Part shown: in pieces, positions 1 to 8,485 of the stretch
Numbering within the stretch: position 1 is the stretch's first letter
How the letters are laid out: every line of letters starts with the position of its first letter
Source: Sphingobacterium sp. UBA7855
Lineage (GTDB): Bacteria > Bacteroidota > Bacteroidia > Sphingobacteriales > Sphingobacteriaceae
Length of the DNA: 64,000 nucleotides
NCBI GenBank assembly: GCA_002500745.1
Contig: DLST01000006.1
Location: 62,001 to 126,000, forward strand
Direction of reading: 5' to 3'
Position numbers and translations under genes: made by a program
The notes under the pieces: model-generated
Told to the model about the DNA's origin: nothing
The model's input: only the letters and a program-made list of their open reading frames with translations
Databases searched by the model: none

Positions 1-677
1 ATTGAGGCAACCGAGCCGGTATTCAGTCTGCGTGTTGTTGTGCCATAGCCAATCACAACGACTTCTTCCAAACTACCTTCTTCAGGCTTAAGTTTGATCG
101 GTGTAGGACTCGCAATAAGCTGTTTTGCCGGAATTTCGACCTTTTGATACCCTATGAAAGAAAATGTAATAATAACATCGTCATTCGGAATACGCAGTCC
201 CCATTGTCCATTAACATCGGTCGCTGTACTCGTCTGCATACTGCGATACTCTACTTTTTGCCAGTCTTTAATGATTACCGAGACACCTGCTAGTGGCGTT
301 CCATTTTCGTTGACTACTTGTCCTGCTATTTGTCGTTGATTTTGTTGTTTTTCCTTTACAGCGATAATATTGTTGTCCAATAGTTCCCATGTTAAGTTGC
401 TTCCGGCAAGCGATTGCGAAAGAATATCTTTCACACTGATTTTCTTCCCAACAATATTGACCTTGGCGTTAGGTAAGGTCGATTTACTAAAGAACATTTT
501 GTATCTGCTCTTCGCGTTGATGGTTTGAAAAACATCTTCCAGTTTTCCGTCCTGGATGGAGACATCGATTTTTTCAGTTTGAGAATAGGCAAAGCTTTGT
601 ACATGCAAGGTGCTTAGGCAAACAAGCAGTAGCGCTAATCGCGACTCTTTTCTAAATTTGGGTTTTGTTTTGATCAT
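1..677 (-). CDS. SusC-like TonB-dependent receptor, N-terminal part (cut by window edge)
   Basis: Outer-membrane TonB-dependent receptor of the SusC family; about 225 N-terminal residues are visible and the gene runs off the left edge. From the ATG at 677 the product has a signal peptide (about 1-32), an STN secretin/TonB N-terminal domain (about 35-107), a carboxypeptidase-regulatory-like domain (about 116-196) and a TonB-box-like stretch EEVVVIGYG near 204-212, where the plug should begin. An STN domain on a SusC protein is what receptors that signal to a FecR anti-sigma factor usually carry, and the FecR and sigma genes lie directly upstream on the same strand, with 23 bp between FecR and this gene. 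The substrate is unknown because the rest of the locus is outside the window. Confidence 0.9.
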   Translation of the reverse strand, partial: MIKTKPKFRKESRLALLLVCLSTLHVQSFAYSQTEKIDVSIQDGKLEDVFQTINAKSRYKMFFSKSTLPNAKVNIVGKKISVKDILSQSLAGSNLTWELLDNNIIAVKEKQQNQRQIAGQVVNENGTPLAGVSVIIKDWQKVEYRSMQTSTATDVNGQWGLRIPNDDVIITFSFIGYQKVEIPAKQLIASPTPIKLKPEEGSLEEVVVIGYGTTTRRLNTGSVAS

Positions 678-700
678 GTGAGTTATATAGGTTGATATTT

Positions 701-1717
701 TTAAAATAATTCGAATTGATTTTTCCCCGTTTTTTTAATTTGAAAGTAGTTGACAGTTTGTAATGCTTTAAGAATATTTTCGAGTTGTTCGTTTTCGAAT
801 ACCGCTGAGTAGCGTTTGCTGGCTATCGCTTGATTTGTAATTTTGATCTCCACCCCGTACATGCGTTCCAGTTTCAATGCGATATCAAATAATCTCTCTT
901 CTTGGATTGTCATACGATTTAATAACCATTCAGTTTCTAAAGCAGAACCATCGTTTTCAGCGATAACGAATGGCTGGATAGCTACGGACATAGAACTCGC
1001 TGCAGATTGATGGACGCTGGAGGGCGATACCTCTTTAGATTCAGCTGTTTTTGTGATAACAAATTTTTGTTTGGGTTTTAAGATGAATTTCCGAGTGTTG
1101 GCTCCTGTTTTCCAAATCGATACCTTACCACGCACTAGAGCTGTTTCGGCCTCATTTTCTTCCGCATAATCACGTACATTGAAGGCGGTCCCTAAGACAC
1201 TAATTTCCATTCTCGGTGTATGAATAAGGAAAGGTTTAGCAGGATCTTTTTTGACATCAAAAAATGCTTCCCCGATTAAAGTCACTTCGCGTCTGCTTGA
1301 GTCTTTGAATGAAGCAGGATATATTATTTTGCTGGAGGCATTGAGTGTAACTTTTGTTCCGTCTTGTAATACAATTTGACGCTGTTGTCCATCCGATAGG
1401 GTGATCTCTTGATTGTTGGGCGCTTTTGTTTTGTATAAATATACGCCAGCAAATGCTATACACAAGACGGCAGCGGCGGCGGCAATTTGGGATAAACTGA
1501 AAGAGCGTTTCTTTCCAATCGATAATCTAGCCATGATACCGCTATGGATACGATTTTTTAAGGCGTGCTGCACTTCTTCAGGAAGTGTTTTGAGTAAACT
1601 CGGCCGTGATGAGAATGAATCGAAAAATCGCTCTACGGTGTCGATCTCTTGCGAATTGGCTTCGCCCTTTAAGTATTTGTCAATGAGCTTTTCAAGCTCT
1701 TGGTTAGGATATTGCAT
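701..1717 (-). CDS. FecR family anti-sigma factor
   Basis: Inner-membrane anti-sigma regulator of 338 aa that would hold the ECF sigma factor encoded just upstream until the STN-type SusC receptor signals. Seen: a cytoplasmic N-terminal region (1-70) that should bind sigma, one transmembrane segment (about 74-95, alanine-rich), a periplasmic FecR domain (about 110-215, with DGTKVTLNASSKI and GEAFFDV) and a C-terminal DUF4974-type domain (about 265-335) resembling a secretin/TonB short domain that would contact the receptor STN domain. The order sigma, FecR, SusC on one strand is the standard trans-envelope regulation unit of Bacteroidota PULs. Length and domain order are normal for the family. 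Confidence 0.93.
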   Translation of the reverse strand: MQYPNQELEKLIDKYLKGEANSQEIDTVERFFDSFSSRPSLLKTLPEEVQHALKNRIHSGIMARLSIGKKRSFSLSQIAAAAAVLCIAFAGVYLYKTKAPNNQEITLSDGQQRQIVLQDGTKVTLNASSKIIYPASFKDSSRREVTLIGEAFFDVKKDPAKPFLIHTPRMEISVLGTAFNVRDYAEENEAETALVRGKVSIWKTGANTRKFILKPKQKFVITKTAESKEVSPSSVHQSAASSMSVAIQPFVIAENDGSALETEWLLNRMTIQEERLFDIALKLERMYGVEIKITNQAIASKRYSAVFENEQLENILKALQTVNYFQIKKTGKNQFELF

Positions 1718-1800
1718 AGGATGAGTACAATGTTCACTACAATAGTGTCCCTGAGGGGGGAATATGTACTAGTGCAAAACTTGTTTTATTTGTAAATTGC

Positions 1801-2391
1801 TTATTTACAGTTGAATAAAATTAAAAGAAGAGTCAGGAAATGCTGGATAACGAGTTTCTTCAGTTTGTGTATTGACACACCAAGATGATTTTGGACTGTA
1901 TTTTGGGATGTTTCCGTTAGATCGCTGATTTCTTTTGTGGTGAGTCCGTCCAGATACCGCATTTTAAAGATTTCTTTTCTTTTTTGTGGAAGATTGGCTA
2001 CCCATTGTTCAATCAAAGATTTTAGATCCTTTTCGTCGTACAGGTCTCCCGCTGTATTATTTTGTTTTTGGTAGTATGAGGAATTTTCTTCAATAAGTGC
2101 TGTTCTTCGTCTATTTTTTTTATATGTTTCGAAAACTTTGTATTTCATGCAGGTAAAAAGGTAGGCTTCCACATTGTGGATGTCTCTCTTAGAGCCGTGT
2201 TTCCAAAGGTCGATAAATATGTCTTGTACAATTTCCTCACAGGAAGCCAGGTCCTCAAGCCGTTTATACGATTCATCTAACAGTACTGACCAATACTTAT
2301 CATATAAAATGTTGAAAGCCGCTAAATCGCCTTCTCTAAGCCCAATCAGTAAGCTTTCGTCGTTGTGAGATGCATATTTATCGTTTTTCAT
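1801..2391 (-). CDS. ECF RNA polymerase sigma factor (sigma-70 family, PUL type)
   Basis: ECF sigma factor of 196 aa expected to switch on the adjacent receptor operon. Region 2 is visible around residues 25-95 (FNILYDKYW, the EEIVQDIFIDLWKH helix and a YLFTCMKYKVFETYKKNRRR stretch) and region 4 around 130-180 (LPQKRKEIFKMRYLDGLTTK followed by a helix-turn-helix, EISDLTETSQNTVQNHL). The last residues form a hydrophobic tail (FLTLLLILFNC), a property shared with the second PUL sigma factor in this window at 24715. It is 83 bp upstream of the FecR gene and transcribed in the same direction. The start ATG at 2391 gives a normal length. Confidence 0.92.
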   Translation of the reverse strand: MKNDKYASHNDESLLIGLREGDLAAFNILYDKYWSVLLDESYKRLEDLASCEEIVQDIFIDLWKHGSKRDIHNVEAYLFTCMKYKVFETYKKNRRRTALIEENSSYYQKQNNTAGDLYDEKDLKSLIEQWVANLPQKRKEIFKMRYLDGLTTKEISDLTETSQNTVQNHLGVSIHKLKKLVIQHFLTLLLILFNCK

Positions 2392-3012
2392 GATATTTGA
2401 AGTGTGAAGCCGACTTCCTCCAAGCTACAGCTTTTAAAGGAATTTACTTTTTTCAATTATACTCATTTAATTATATAAGGACAAGGTGCATCGGTATTTT
2501 CTACTTAGTTATAATTAATGTATTGACCATTAGTTTGGAGTGCTTTAGCGCCTTTAATATCCCTTCGCGATTACATTTTTTTTAACACAAAAAGCTGCCT
2601 TTTTAAGTTTTTATCCGTAACATCAACAATGATGGTTACAGCAACAGACATGTTTAGGAGGGTTTACATTCATAACAAATCGGTCTTTAGTTTGTATTGC
2701 TATCAAAATTAGGTGGAATAAAACTAAAATAAAATTCACGTTCTATTTTTCGAATAAATTATTAAATAAGCTTTTATCTGTATCGGTTGGCTGAATATTA
2801 CATAGTTTTTTCAATAGATTACAATAAAAATTCTGTTTTGATACCCACCTTTCGAATTTAAAATGTCATGACAATTTAAAAGTGAACATAGTCGTTTGTT
2901 GATAGGTCGCAAATAATCGATGGGAACGGCGACGATATATGGCCAGAATCAATTAACTTTAAGGATGGAACACTGTTTTGCTTTTAAACCATCAAATATT
3001 CAATTGATTAAA
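2392..3012. other. Divergent intergenic region between sigma factor and GH92 genes
   Basis: About 620 bp, A/T-rich, no convincing gene. It must hold the promoters of both flanking genes. Seen: a minus-strand match to the Bacteroidota -7 element (TAATTTTG, plus-strand 2704-2711), with only a weak -33 element, and a 10-bp perfect palindrome TGTCATGACA at 2864-2873. Two short open frames, at 2397-2585 and in the first 31 codons upstream of the GH92 start, look non-coding. The assignment of either site to a gene is a guess. Confidence 0.4.
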
Positions 3013-5274
3013 ATGTTAACAAAAAATATCAAAGGTAAAACTAATACCTTGTTACGCACAATATGTTGCTGTTCTTTTCTTTTGTTCAGTATGCTAAAAG
3101 GTTTTTCCCAAGGTAAAATGACGAAAGACTATGTGGACTATGTCAATCCGTACATGGGAAATATCAGCCATTTATTGGTACCGACCTATCCGACGGTTCA
3201 TCTGCCTAACAGTCTGCTGCGCGTGTATCCCGAGCGAGGAGACTATACGTCAGATCGCCTATATGGTTTGCCACTGATCGTCACCAGCCATCGTGGCAAA
3301 TCGGCTTTCAACCTTAGTGCACTGGTTAAATTGCCCGATCGTTTGAAACCGGTACAATTGTATAGTTACGATCAAGAGGAAATCCATCCGTATGCCTATT
3401 CTGTGTTCTTGGATCAAGAGCAAATTCAGGTAGACTATGCGCTGTCGCACCAGTCGGGACTTTATACCTTTACTTTTCCCAACACCTCAAAAAAATATCT
3501 TCAGTTCAACTCGCAGCAGGGAAAACTTCAATGGGATGGCAAGGGACTTTCGGGGGTACAGGATATTGGAAATGGTACCCGTGTATATATTTATGCCATT
3601 CCCGAGTCCAATCCGATTGCGGTGAAGCGACTGCAGGGCCAACAACTGGAAAATGCAACCGAAGCTGCCGGTAAGAATTCGTGTATGATATTGGAGTTTC
3701 GTCAGGCCGGTACTAGCTTGCGCATGAAATATGGTGTTTCATTTATTGATGTCGCGCAAGCGAAAGCCAATTTAAAGCGTGAGATCAGCGATTTTGATCG
3801 GCAAAAGCTTGCTGATATAGGACGTAAAATATGGAACGATGCCTTAGGTAAAATTGCTGTGGAAGACGGAAATGAATCTAATAAGCACGTTTTTTATACG
3901 TCTTTATACCGTTGCTACGAACGCCCTGTCAATATTTCTGAAGATGGTCGTTATTATAGTGCATTTGACGGGAAGGTACATCAGGATGAGGGCAAACCTT
4001 TTTTTACCGATGACTGGATTTGGGATTCCTATCGGGCACATCATCCTTTGCGCGTATTATTGGATCCGGGCACAGAATCCATGATCCTGCATTCTTTTGT
4101 CCGGATGTCGGAGCAAATGGAACAGCCTTGGTTGCCCACTTTTCCTGAGATTACGGGCGATAGTAGGCGGATGAATTCCAATCATGGCGTAGCCACCTTG
4201 TTGGACGCCTACCGCAAAGGAGTGCGTAATTTTGATATTAAGAAAGCCTATCTCGCTGCTAAAGGTGCGATTACCGAAAAAACATTGGCTCCCTGGTCGG
4301 GTAAGCCTGCTGGTAAATTAGATCGTTTTTTTAAAGAGAAAGGGTATATCCCTGCGTTGTCCCCGGGTGAAAAAGAGACCATACCGGAGGTAAGCGGTTT
4401 TGAACGGAGACAGCCAGTTGCTGTCACCTTAGGTACCTCTTACGACTTATGGTGCTTAGCACAGCTTGCTCACGAATTGGGTATACAGGACGACTATGAG
4501 CTTTTTATGAAGCAGTCTTTCAACTATAGAAATCTCTTCAACGAGCAGACCAAGTTTTTTCATCCTAAAGATGACAAAGGGAATTTTATCATGCCTTTTG
4601 ATTACGTGTTTTCCGGCGGACAGGGAGCACGGGAATATTACGGTGAAAACAACGCCTGGATCTACCGTTGGGATGTACAGCATAATATTCCCGATCTGAT
4701 CAACCTGATGGGAGGGAACGAATCTTTTGTCAAGTACCTTGATGAGATGTTCCAGCAGCCTTTGGGGCGTTCAAAGTTTGACTTTTATGCACAGCTTCCA
4801 GATCACACGGGAAATGTCGGGCAATTTTCCATGGCAAACGAGCCGGCTTTGCATATTCCTTATCTATATAATTATGCGGGACAACCTTGGATGACACAGA
4901 AAAGGATACGCAAGCTGATCGGGGAATGGTTTAGAAACGATTTAATGGGGGTACCGGGAGATGAAGACGGTGGTGGAATGTCAGCTTTTGTCGTCTTTTC
5001 GCAAATGGGCTTCTATCCGGTTACACCGGGTTTGACGTCGTACAGCATTGGATCTCCATTTTTTAAGAAAGTGAGCATACAGCTTCCTAATGGTAAGTCT
5101 TTTGTTATTATCGGCAAAAATGCATCGGCAAGAAACAAATACATTCAGTCGGCCAAATTGAATGGGCAGCCGCTGAACGTTCCACAGCTGACCCATGCCG
5201 ATTTGCTGAAAGGTGGCACATTGGAGTTTGTGATGGGGGATAAAGCAAATCGAAATTGGGGAATAGCAGAGTAA
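3013..5274 (+). CDS. GH92 family alpha-mannosidase, secreted
   Basis: Predicted exo-alpha-mannosidase of glycoside hydrolase family 92, calcium-dependent inverting enzymes that trim alpha-1,2/1,3/1,6 mannosides in yeast mannan and N-glycans. Starting at ATG 3013 the product has 753 aa and a clear signal peptide (TICCCSFLLFSMLKGFSQG); the frame opens upstream at 2920, but those 31 residues precede the signal and are unlikely. Family hallmarks: DDWIWDSYRAHHPL, NSNHGVATLLDAYRKG, SMANEPALHIPYLYNYAGQP and, near residue 650, DEDGGGMSAFVVFSQMG. The length is typical. It is divergent from the sigma/FecR/SusC set, so it may belong to that PUL or be a single gene; its own terminator follows. The exact linkage specificity cannot be read from the sequence. 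Confidence 0.92.
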   Translation: MLTKNIKGKTNTLLRTICCCSFLLFSMLKGFSQGKMTKDYVDYVNPYMGNISHLLVPTYPTVHLPNSLLRVYPERGDYTSDRLYGLPLIVTSHRGKSAFNLSALVKLPDRLKPVQLYSYDQEEIHPYAYSVFLDQEQIQVDYALSHQSGLYTFTFPNTSKKYLQFNSQQGKLQWDGKGLSGVQDIGNGTRVYIYAIPESNPIAVKRLQGQQLENATEAAGKNSCMILEFRQAGTSLRMKYGVSFIDVAQAKANLKREISDFDRQKLADIGRKIWNDALGKIAVEDGNESNKHVFYTSLYRCYERPVNISEDGRYYSAFDGKVHQDEGKPFFTDDWIWDSYRAHHPLRVLLDPGTESMILHSFVRMSEQMEQPWLPTFPEITGDSRRMNSNHGVATLLDAYRKGVRNFDIKKAYLAAKGAITEKTLAPWSGKPAGKLDRFFKEKGYIPALSPGEKETIPEVSGFERRQPVAVTLGTSYDLWCLAQLAHELGIQDDYELFMKQSFNYRNLFNEQTKFFHPKDDKGNFIMPFDYVFSGGQGAREYYGENNAWIYRWDVQHNIPDLINLMGGNESFVKYLDEMFQQPLGRSKFDFYAQLPDHTGNVGQFSMANEPALHIPYLYNYAGQPWMTQKRIRKLIGEWFRNDLMGVPGDEDGGGMSAFVVFSQMGFYPVTPGLTSYSIGSPFFKKVSIQLPNGKSFVIIGKNASARNKYIQSAKLNGQPLNVPQLTHADLLKGGTLEFVMGDKANRNWGIAE

Positions 5275-5303
5275 CATTGTTTTATTCTAAAGCTATATTT
5301 TAG

Positions 5304-5323
5304 AAGCAAGCAAGCAAGCAAGC
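5304..5323. repeat. Tandem AAGC tetranucleotide repeat, five copies
   Basis: Five perfect copies of AAGC lie in the 3' untranslated region of the GH92 gene, between its stop codon and the terminator hairpin. The tract is not in a reading frame. It is a simple-sequence repeat that could vary by slipped-strand mispairing; no function is evident. Confidence 0.9.
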
Positions 5324-5346
5324 AAACCAAAAAATAAACAAGTAAG

Positions 5347-5381
5347 GCGGTTAAGTGAACGAATCACTTAGCCGCTTTTTT
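5347..5381 (+). terminator. Rho-independent terminator after GH92 gene
   Basis: A 12-bp stem (GCGGTTAAGTGA with TCACTTAGCCGC, one G-U pair) closes a 5-nt loop and is followed directly by six T residues. It sits 72 bp after the GH92 stop and separates that gene from the next operon. Confidence 0.9.
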
Positions 5382-5519
5382 ATTGCGGTATAATATTCTA
5401 ATTTTTTTGGGTAATTTTTTGTGGAAAAAGAAAAAATGATCATCTTATATTAAAATATATCCTACTTTAGTGTGATACGCAGTAGATAGATCAATTATGA
5501 ATTATATAAACTAAGATAA

Positions 5520-6791
5520 ATGAGAAGTGTTCTATGCGCACTTGCGGTAACGATTATCCTAATCTTATCGTTTAATAAACTCGTTCATGATGATATGCCC
5601 GTAGCCAACGCTACGATAGTATTAACCGAAGTAAATCGTCATAAACAAGACGTCAAAAGTATCTTAATGACCGATAGTAATTTTTCGGATCTACGCTTTT
5701 TTGATACTACGCTAAAAAATAATAGAATTTTGATGTTGGGTGAAATGCTGCACAATGATGGCGAAACTTTCAAAGCGAAAGCCAGACTCATCCGTTATCT
5801 GCATGAGCATCTCGATTATGACGTAGTTTTATATGAGGCAGGGCAGTATGATATGTGGATGATGAATGCACAGATGGACAACCTGATGGATAAGTCGCAG
5901 GAAAAAACGATTGGCGGTACCGGACTATTTGACTTCTGGTGGCAAAATCAGGAAAATCAGCCCCTCTTAACGTATTATAAAAAAACAAAATCAACAGAGC
6001 GTCCAATGATCCTCGGCGGATTTGATATCCAATTTTCAGGCAGGGGCTTATCAAATATACGCGTAAAATTATTGGAAGATTTCTTAATTAAAAATGGGAT
6101 CGATTCGACCAAGTATCCATTATTAAAAAGAAATAGCAATAAGTTGGAGTATCTAATTTATGAACGTTTTGCCAATAAGCATCTCGATGCGAACCAAAAG
6201 AAACAATTTCTAGCAGAATTTGACGGGTTGGGCCGTATGATCCGGGGGCGTAAACCAGACGCGGAGCAGCTGATCTATAGCCGATATCTGTCTGATATGA
6301 AGCACAACTTTGACAAATCTTGGCGCTATAAAGCTGGGTCGATGCAGAGCATGCATTTTAGAGATTCACTGATGGCGGAAAATTTAACCTATCAGATCGA
6401 TTCGCTTTACGCCGGCAAAAAGATTATCGTCTGGTGTGCCAATATCCATAGCTTTTCTGCGCCATACAATAAAGATTATCGGCCCCTCGGGACTTATCTA
6501 AAGCGTAAATACGGCGCTCAAGCGTATAGTCTGGATTTTACTTCCTATGGAAGATATGATAAAACTGGCCGTGTTGTCGATAGAGTGGGTAAGTTGGCAG
6601 TGGAAAATGTATTTCATGCCACTAAATCACCCTATTTCTTTTTGGATCTTCGTCAGTTGCCCAACAATAGCATGTTAAAACAACGTTTTAGTTCAGTCAT
6701 TAATCAGGGGATTGATGAAGAAAGAAAATGGCACGAGTTTATCGATGGCATTTTCTATATCGATATCAATAAAGCTCCAATTTACCGCTAA
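5520..6791 (+). CDS. Erythromycin esterase-like protein, exported
   Basis: Member of the erythromycin esterase (Ere) superfamily, 423 aa, with an N-terminal hydrophobic segment (about 5-18) that is a signal peptide or membrane anchor. Seen: the GE-x-x-H motif (E75 and H78 in LGEMLHND), which aligns with the catalytic Glu/His of EreA/EreB; a LIRYLHEH helix and LYEAG segment as in Ere; RDSLMAEN at 281-288 and VWCANIHS with H310, matching the conserved Arg and second His. Known Ere enzymes hydrolyse the macrolide lactone, but most family members have no proven substrate, so macrolide resistance is not claimed. Its stop is 4 bp before the ABC ATPase start, so the three genes form one operon and may act on and expel a toxic compound. 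Confidence 0.8.
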   Translation: MRSVLCALAVTIILILSFNKLVHDDMPVANATIVLTEVNRHKQDVKSILMTDSNFSDLRFFDTTLKNNRILMLGEMLHNDGETFKAKARLIRYLHEHLDYDVVLYEAGQYDMWMMNAQMDNLMDKSQEKTIGGTGLFDFWWQNQENQPLLTYYKKTKSTERPMILGGFDIQFSGRGLSNIRVKLLEDFLIKNGIDSTKYPLLKRNSNKLEYLIYERFANKHLDANQKKQFLAEFDGLGRMIRGRKPDAEQLIYSRYLSDMKHNFDKSWRYKAGSMQSMHFRDSLMAENLTYQIDSLYAGKKIIVWCANIHSFSAPYNKDYRPLGTYLKRKYGAQAYSLDFTSYGRYDKTGRVVDRVGKLAVENVFHATKSPYFFLDLRQLPNNSMLKQRFSSVINQGIDEERKWHEFIDGIFYIDINKAPIYR

Positions 6792-6795
6792 CAGC

Positions 6796-7701
6796 ATGGA
6801 AAGTATCTTAACACAACAACTTAGCTTTAAAATAGGCGCAAAAACAATCTTGGATAATATTAGCCTACAAGTCCCAGACAGGAGTATTTATGGATATCTC
6901 GGCCGAAATGGGGCGGGAAAATCCACAACAATCAAATTGCTTTTAGGTCTTTTGGAGGATCAGGCAGATACGATTTTTATTCAGGGAAATAGTTTAAAGG
7001 CGCATCCCATAGGTGTTTATGCCAATGTTGGAAACTTGATTGAGGCCCCATGCTATTATACGAAATTGACCGTTTTTGAAAATTTAAAGTACTTGGATAT
7101 CATCCACAAAAAAGGCAACAAACGCATTGATGAAGTATTGGAAATGGTAGATCTTCATCGGGAAAAGAAGAAAAAAGCCAGTGCCCTGTCCATGGGGATG
7201 AAACAGCGGCTGGGAATAGCGATGGCGATTTTTCATGATCCGCAATTGCTTATCCTGGACGAACCATTAAATGGTCTCGATCCACAGGGAATTGTCGAAA
7301 CGCGCAATTTGTTTTGTCATCTCAACGAACAGGGAAAAACGATCTTTCTTTCGAGTCATATTTTGAGTGAGCTTGAAAAAATAACGACACACATTGGTAT
7401 CATTGAAGGTGGGAAAATGATTTTCCAGGGAACCAAACAGGAGCTGCTGGGACAGGTTGACCGAGAAGTGTACCTACGTACAGCCAGTCCCGAAGCAACA
7501 GCTTCGGTTTTGCGAAATAACGGGTTTTCTGGTGTTAAAACCGATGGAGAAAGCATTGCCGTCACTATCGGCGATGATCTGCAATTTGGTCTTATGATCA
7601 AATCTTTGGTCGAAAAGCAGATTGATATTTATGGATTGGAATCCCGTAGTGCTGATCTTGAACAAATTTTTATAAACCTTATCACTCGTGTAAATGGCTA
7701 A
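6796..7701 (+). CDS. ABC transporter ATP-binding protein, bacitracin/lantibiotic-resistance type
   Basis: ATPase subunit of an ABC exporter, 301 aa from the ATG at 6796. A longer in-frame opening reaches 6712 inside the previous gene but adds no conserved sequence. Walker A GRNGAGKST is at 36-44, the signature is LSMGMKQR (a methionine variant common in the BcrA/lantibiotic-immunity group), Walker B is LLILDEPLNGLD, and the switch histidine lies in FLSSHILSELEK. A C-terminal region of about 90 residues follows, as in BcrA-like ATPases. The gene overlaps the permease gene by 8 bp, which indicates coupling. The family exports or detaches peptide antibiotics, but the substrate here is unknown; a general ABC-2 role is the alternative. 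Confidence 0.88.
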   Translation: MESILTQQLSFKIGAKTILDNISLQVPDRSIYGYLGRNGAGKSTTIKLLLGLLEDQADTIFIQGNSLKAHPIGVYANVGNLIEAPCYYTKLTVFENLKYLDIIHKKGNKRIDEVLEMVDLHREKKKKASALSMGMKQRLGIAMAIFHDPQLLILDEPLNGLDPQGIVETRNLFCHLNEQGKTIFLSSHILSELEKITTHIGIIEGGKMIFQGTKQELLGQVDREVYLRTASPEATASVLRNNGFSGVKTDGESIAVTIGDDLQFGLMIKSLVEKQIDIYGLESRSADLEQIFINLITRVNG

Positions 7702-8464
7702 TACATTCTATACCGCTTTCTTGTCGGAAAAGTACAAACTCCTACGCAATAGGGAGATTTTTGGGGTACTGATCGTTCCTATGGTGCTCGTTTTTGCGAT
7801 TGCCGGTTATATTATTTATGATGTTATAGATTCAGGAGGGGCAGTGGCGGTTCCTAACCCTTGGAAACTTCTGCTTGGCAGATATGTTTTTCAGTTTTTT
7901 TACCTGCTCTATCCCATCCTTGTTGCTTTATTCGTCTATGCCTGTTGTGATGTCGAGTATAAGAATAACAATTATAAAATACTCTTTACCCTACCCATCA
8001 GTAAATCGAATATTTTCTTTTCCAAAGCCGTCTTTATCCTGCTGACCTTACTGTTTTCAATACTCTTTGCTTACGCTGCATTTCTGATCAGTGGTTATCT
8101 GCTCAGCCTGATTTACCCCGTACTGGGGTTTCAGAATTATGATTTTAGGGTCGTAATCTTTTATACGTTTTTGAAACTTTTTATTACGCTCTCGGCTATC
8201 GCTATGATTCAGCTTTCACTGAGCCTATTGTTCAGAAGTTTTATCTACCCAATTGGAGTAGGCATGTTTATATTGGTCTTTTCCGTGCTTGTCGCACAGA
8301 AGAGTTTTTCAGATTTTATCCCTTATACAGGTGCCTATAATGCGGTAATGAATATCTTATCCGAGAATGATTCCTTTGCACGACTAGACTATAGCAACAT
8401 GCTGATGCTCGTCATATTTCTATTGATCAGTTTTTACTTATTCAAGCGGAAAGGACAGTTTTAA
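7694..8464 (+). CDS. ABC-2 type permease, partner of preceding ATPase
   Basis: Membrane subunit of the same exporter, 256 aa with six hydrophobic segments (about 20-42, 62-84, 108-133, 149-176, 184-202 and 231-250) and no recognisable soluble domain, fitting lantibiotic-immunity (EpiE/MutE, BcrB) or general ABC-2 permeases. The start codon lies inside the end of the ATPase gene, so the pair is translationally coupled. It ends 21 bp before the end of the convergent hybrid sensor gene, and I see no hairpin in that short gap. Confidence 0.85.
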   Translation: MANTFYTAFLSEKYKLLRNREIFGVLIVPMVLVFAIAGYIIYDVIDSGGAVAVPNPWKLLLGRYVFQFFYLLYPILVALFVYACCDVEYKNNNYKILFTLPISKSNIFFSKAVFILLTLLFSILFAYAAFLISGYLLSLIYPVLGFQNYDFRVVIFYTFLKLFITLSAIAMIQLSLSLLFRSFIYPIGVGMFILVFSVLVAQKSFSDFIPYTGAYNAVMNILSENDSFARLDYSNMLMLVIFLLISFYLFKRKGQF

Positions 8465-8485
8465 TTTGTATGCACACCTGATCGG

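Noticed and set aside
2920-3012. 31-codon upstream extension of the GH92 gene
   Set aside because: It would place a hydrophilic stretch before an otherwise normal signal peptide; ATG 3013 is preferred.
5304-5323. AAGC repeats as a CRISPR or attachment-site remnant
   Set aside because: It is a simple tetranucleotide tract with no spacers, no flanking integrase and no duplicated target.
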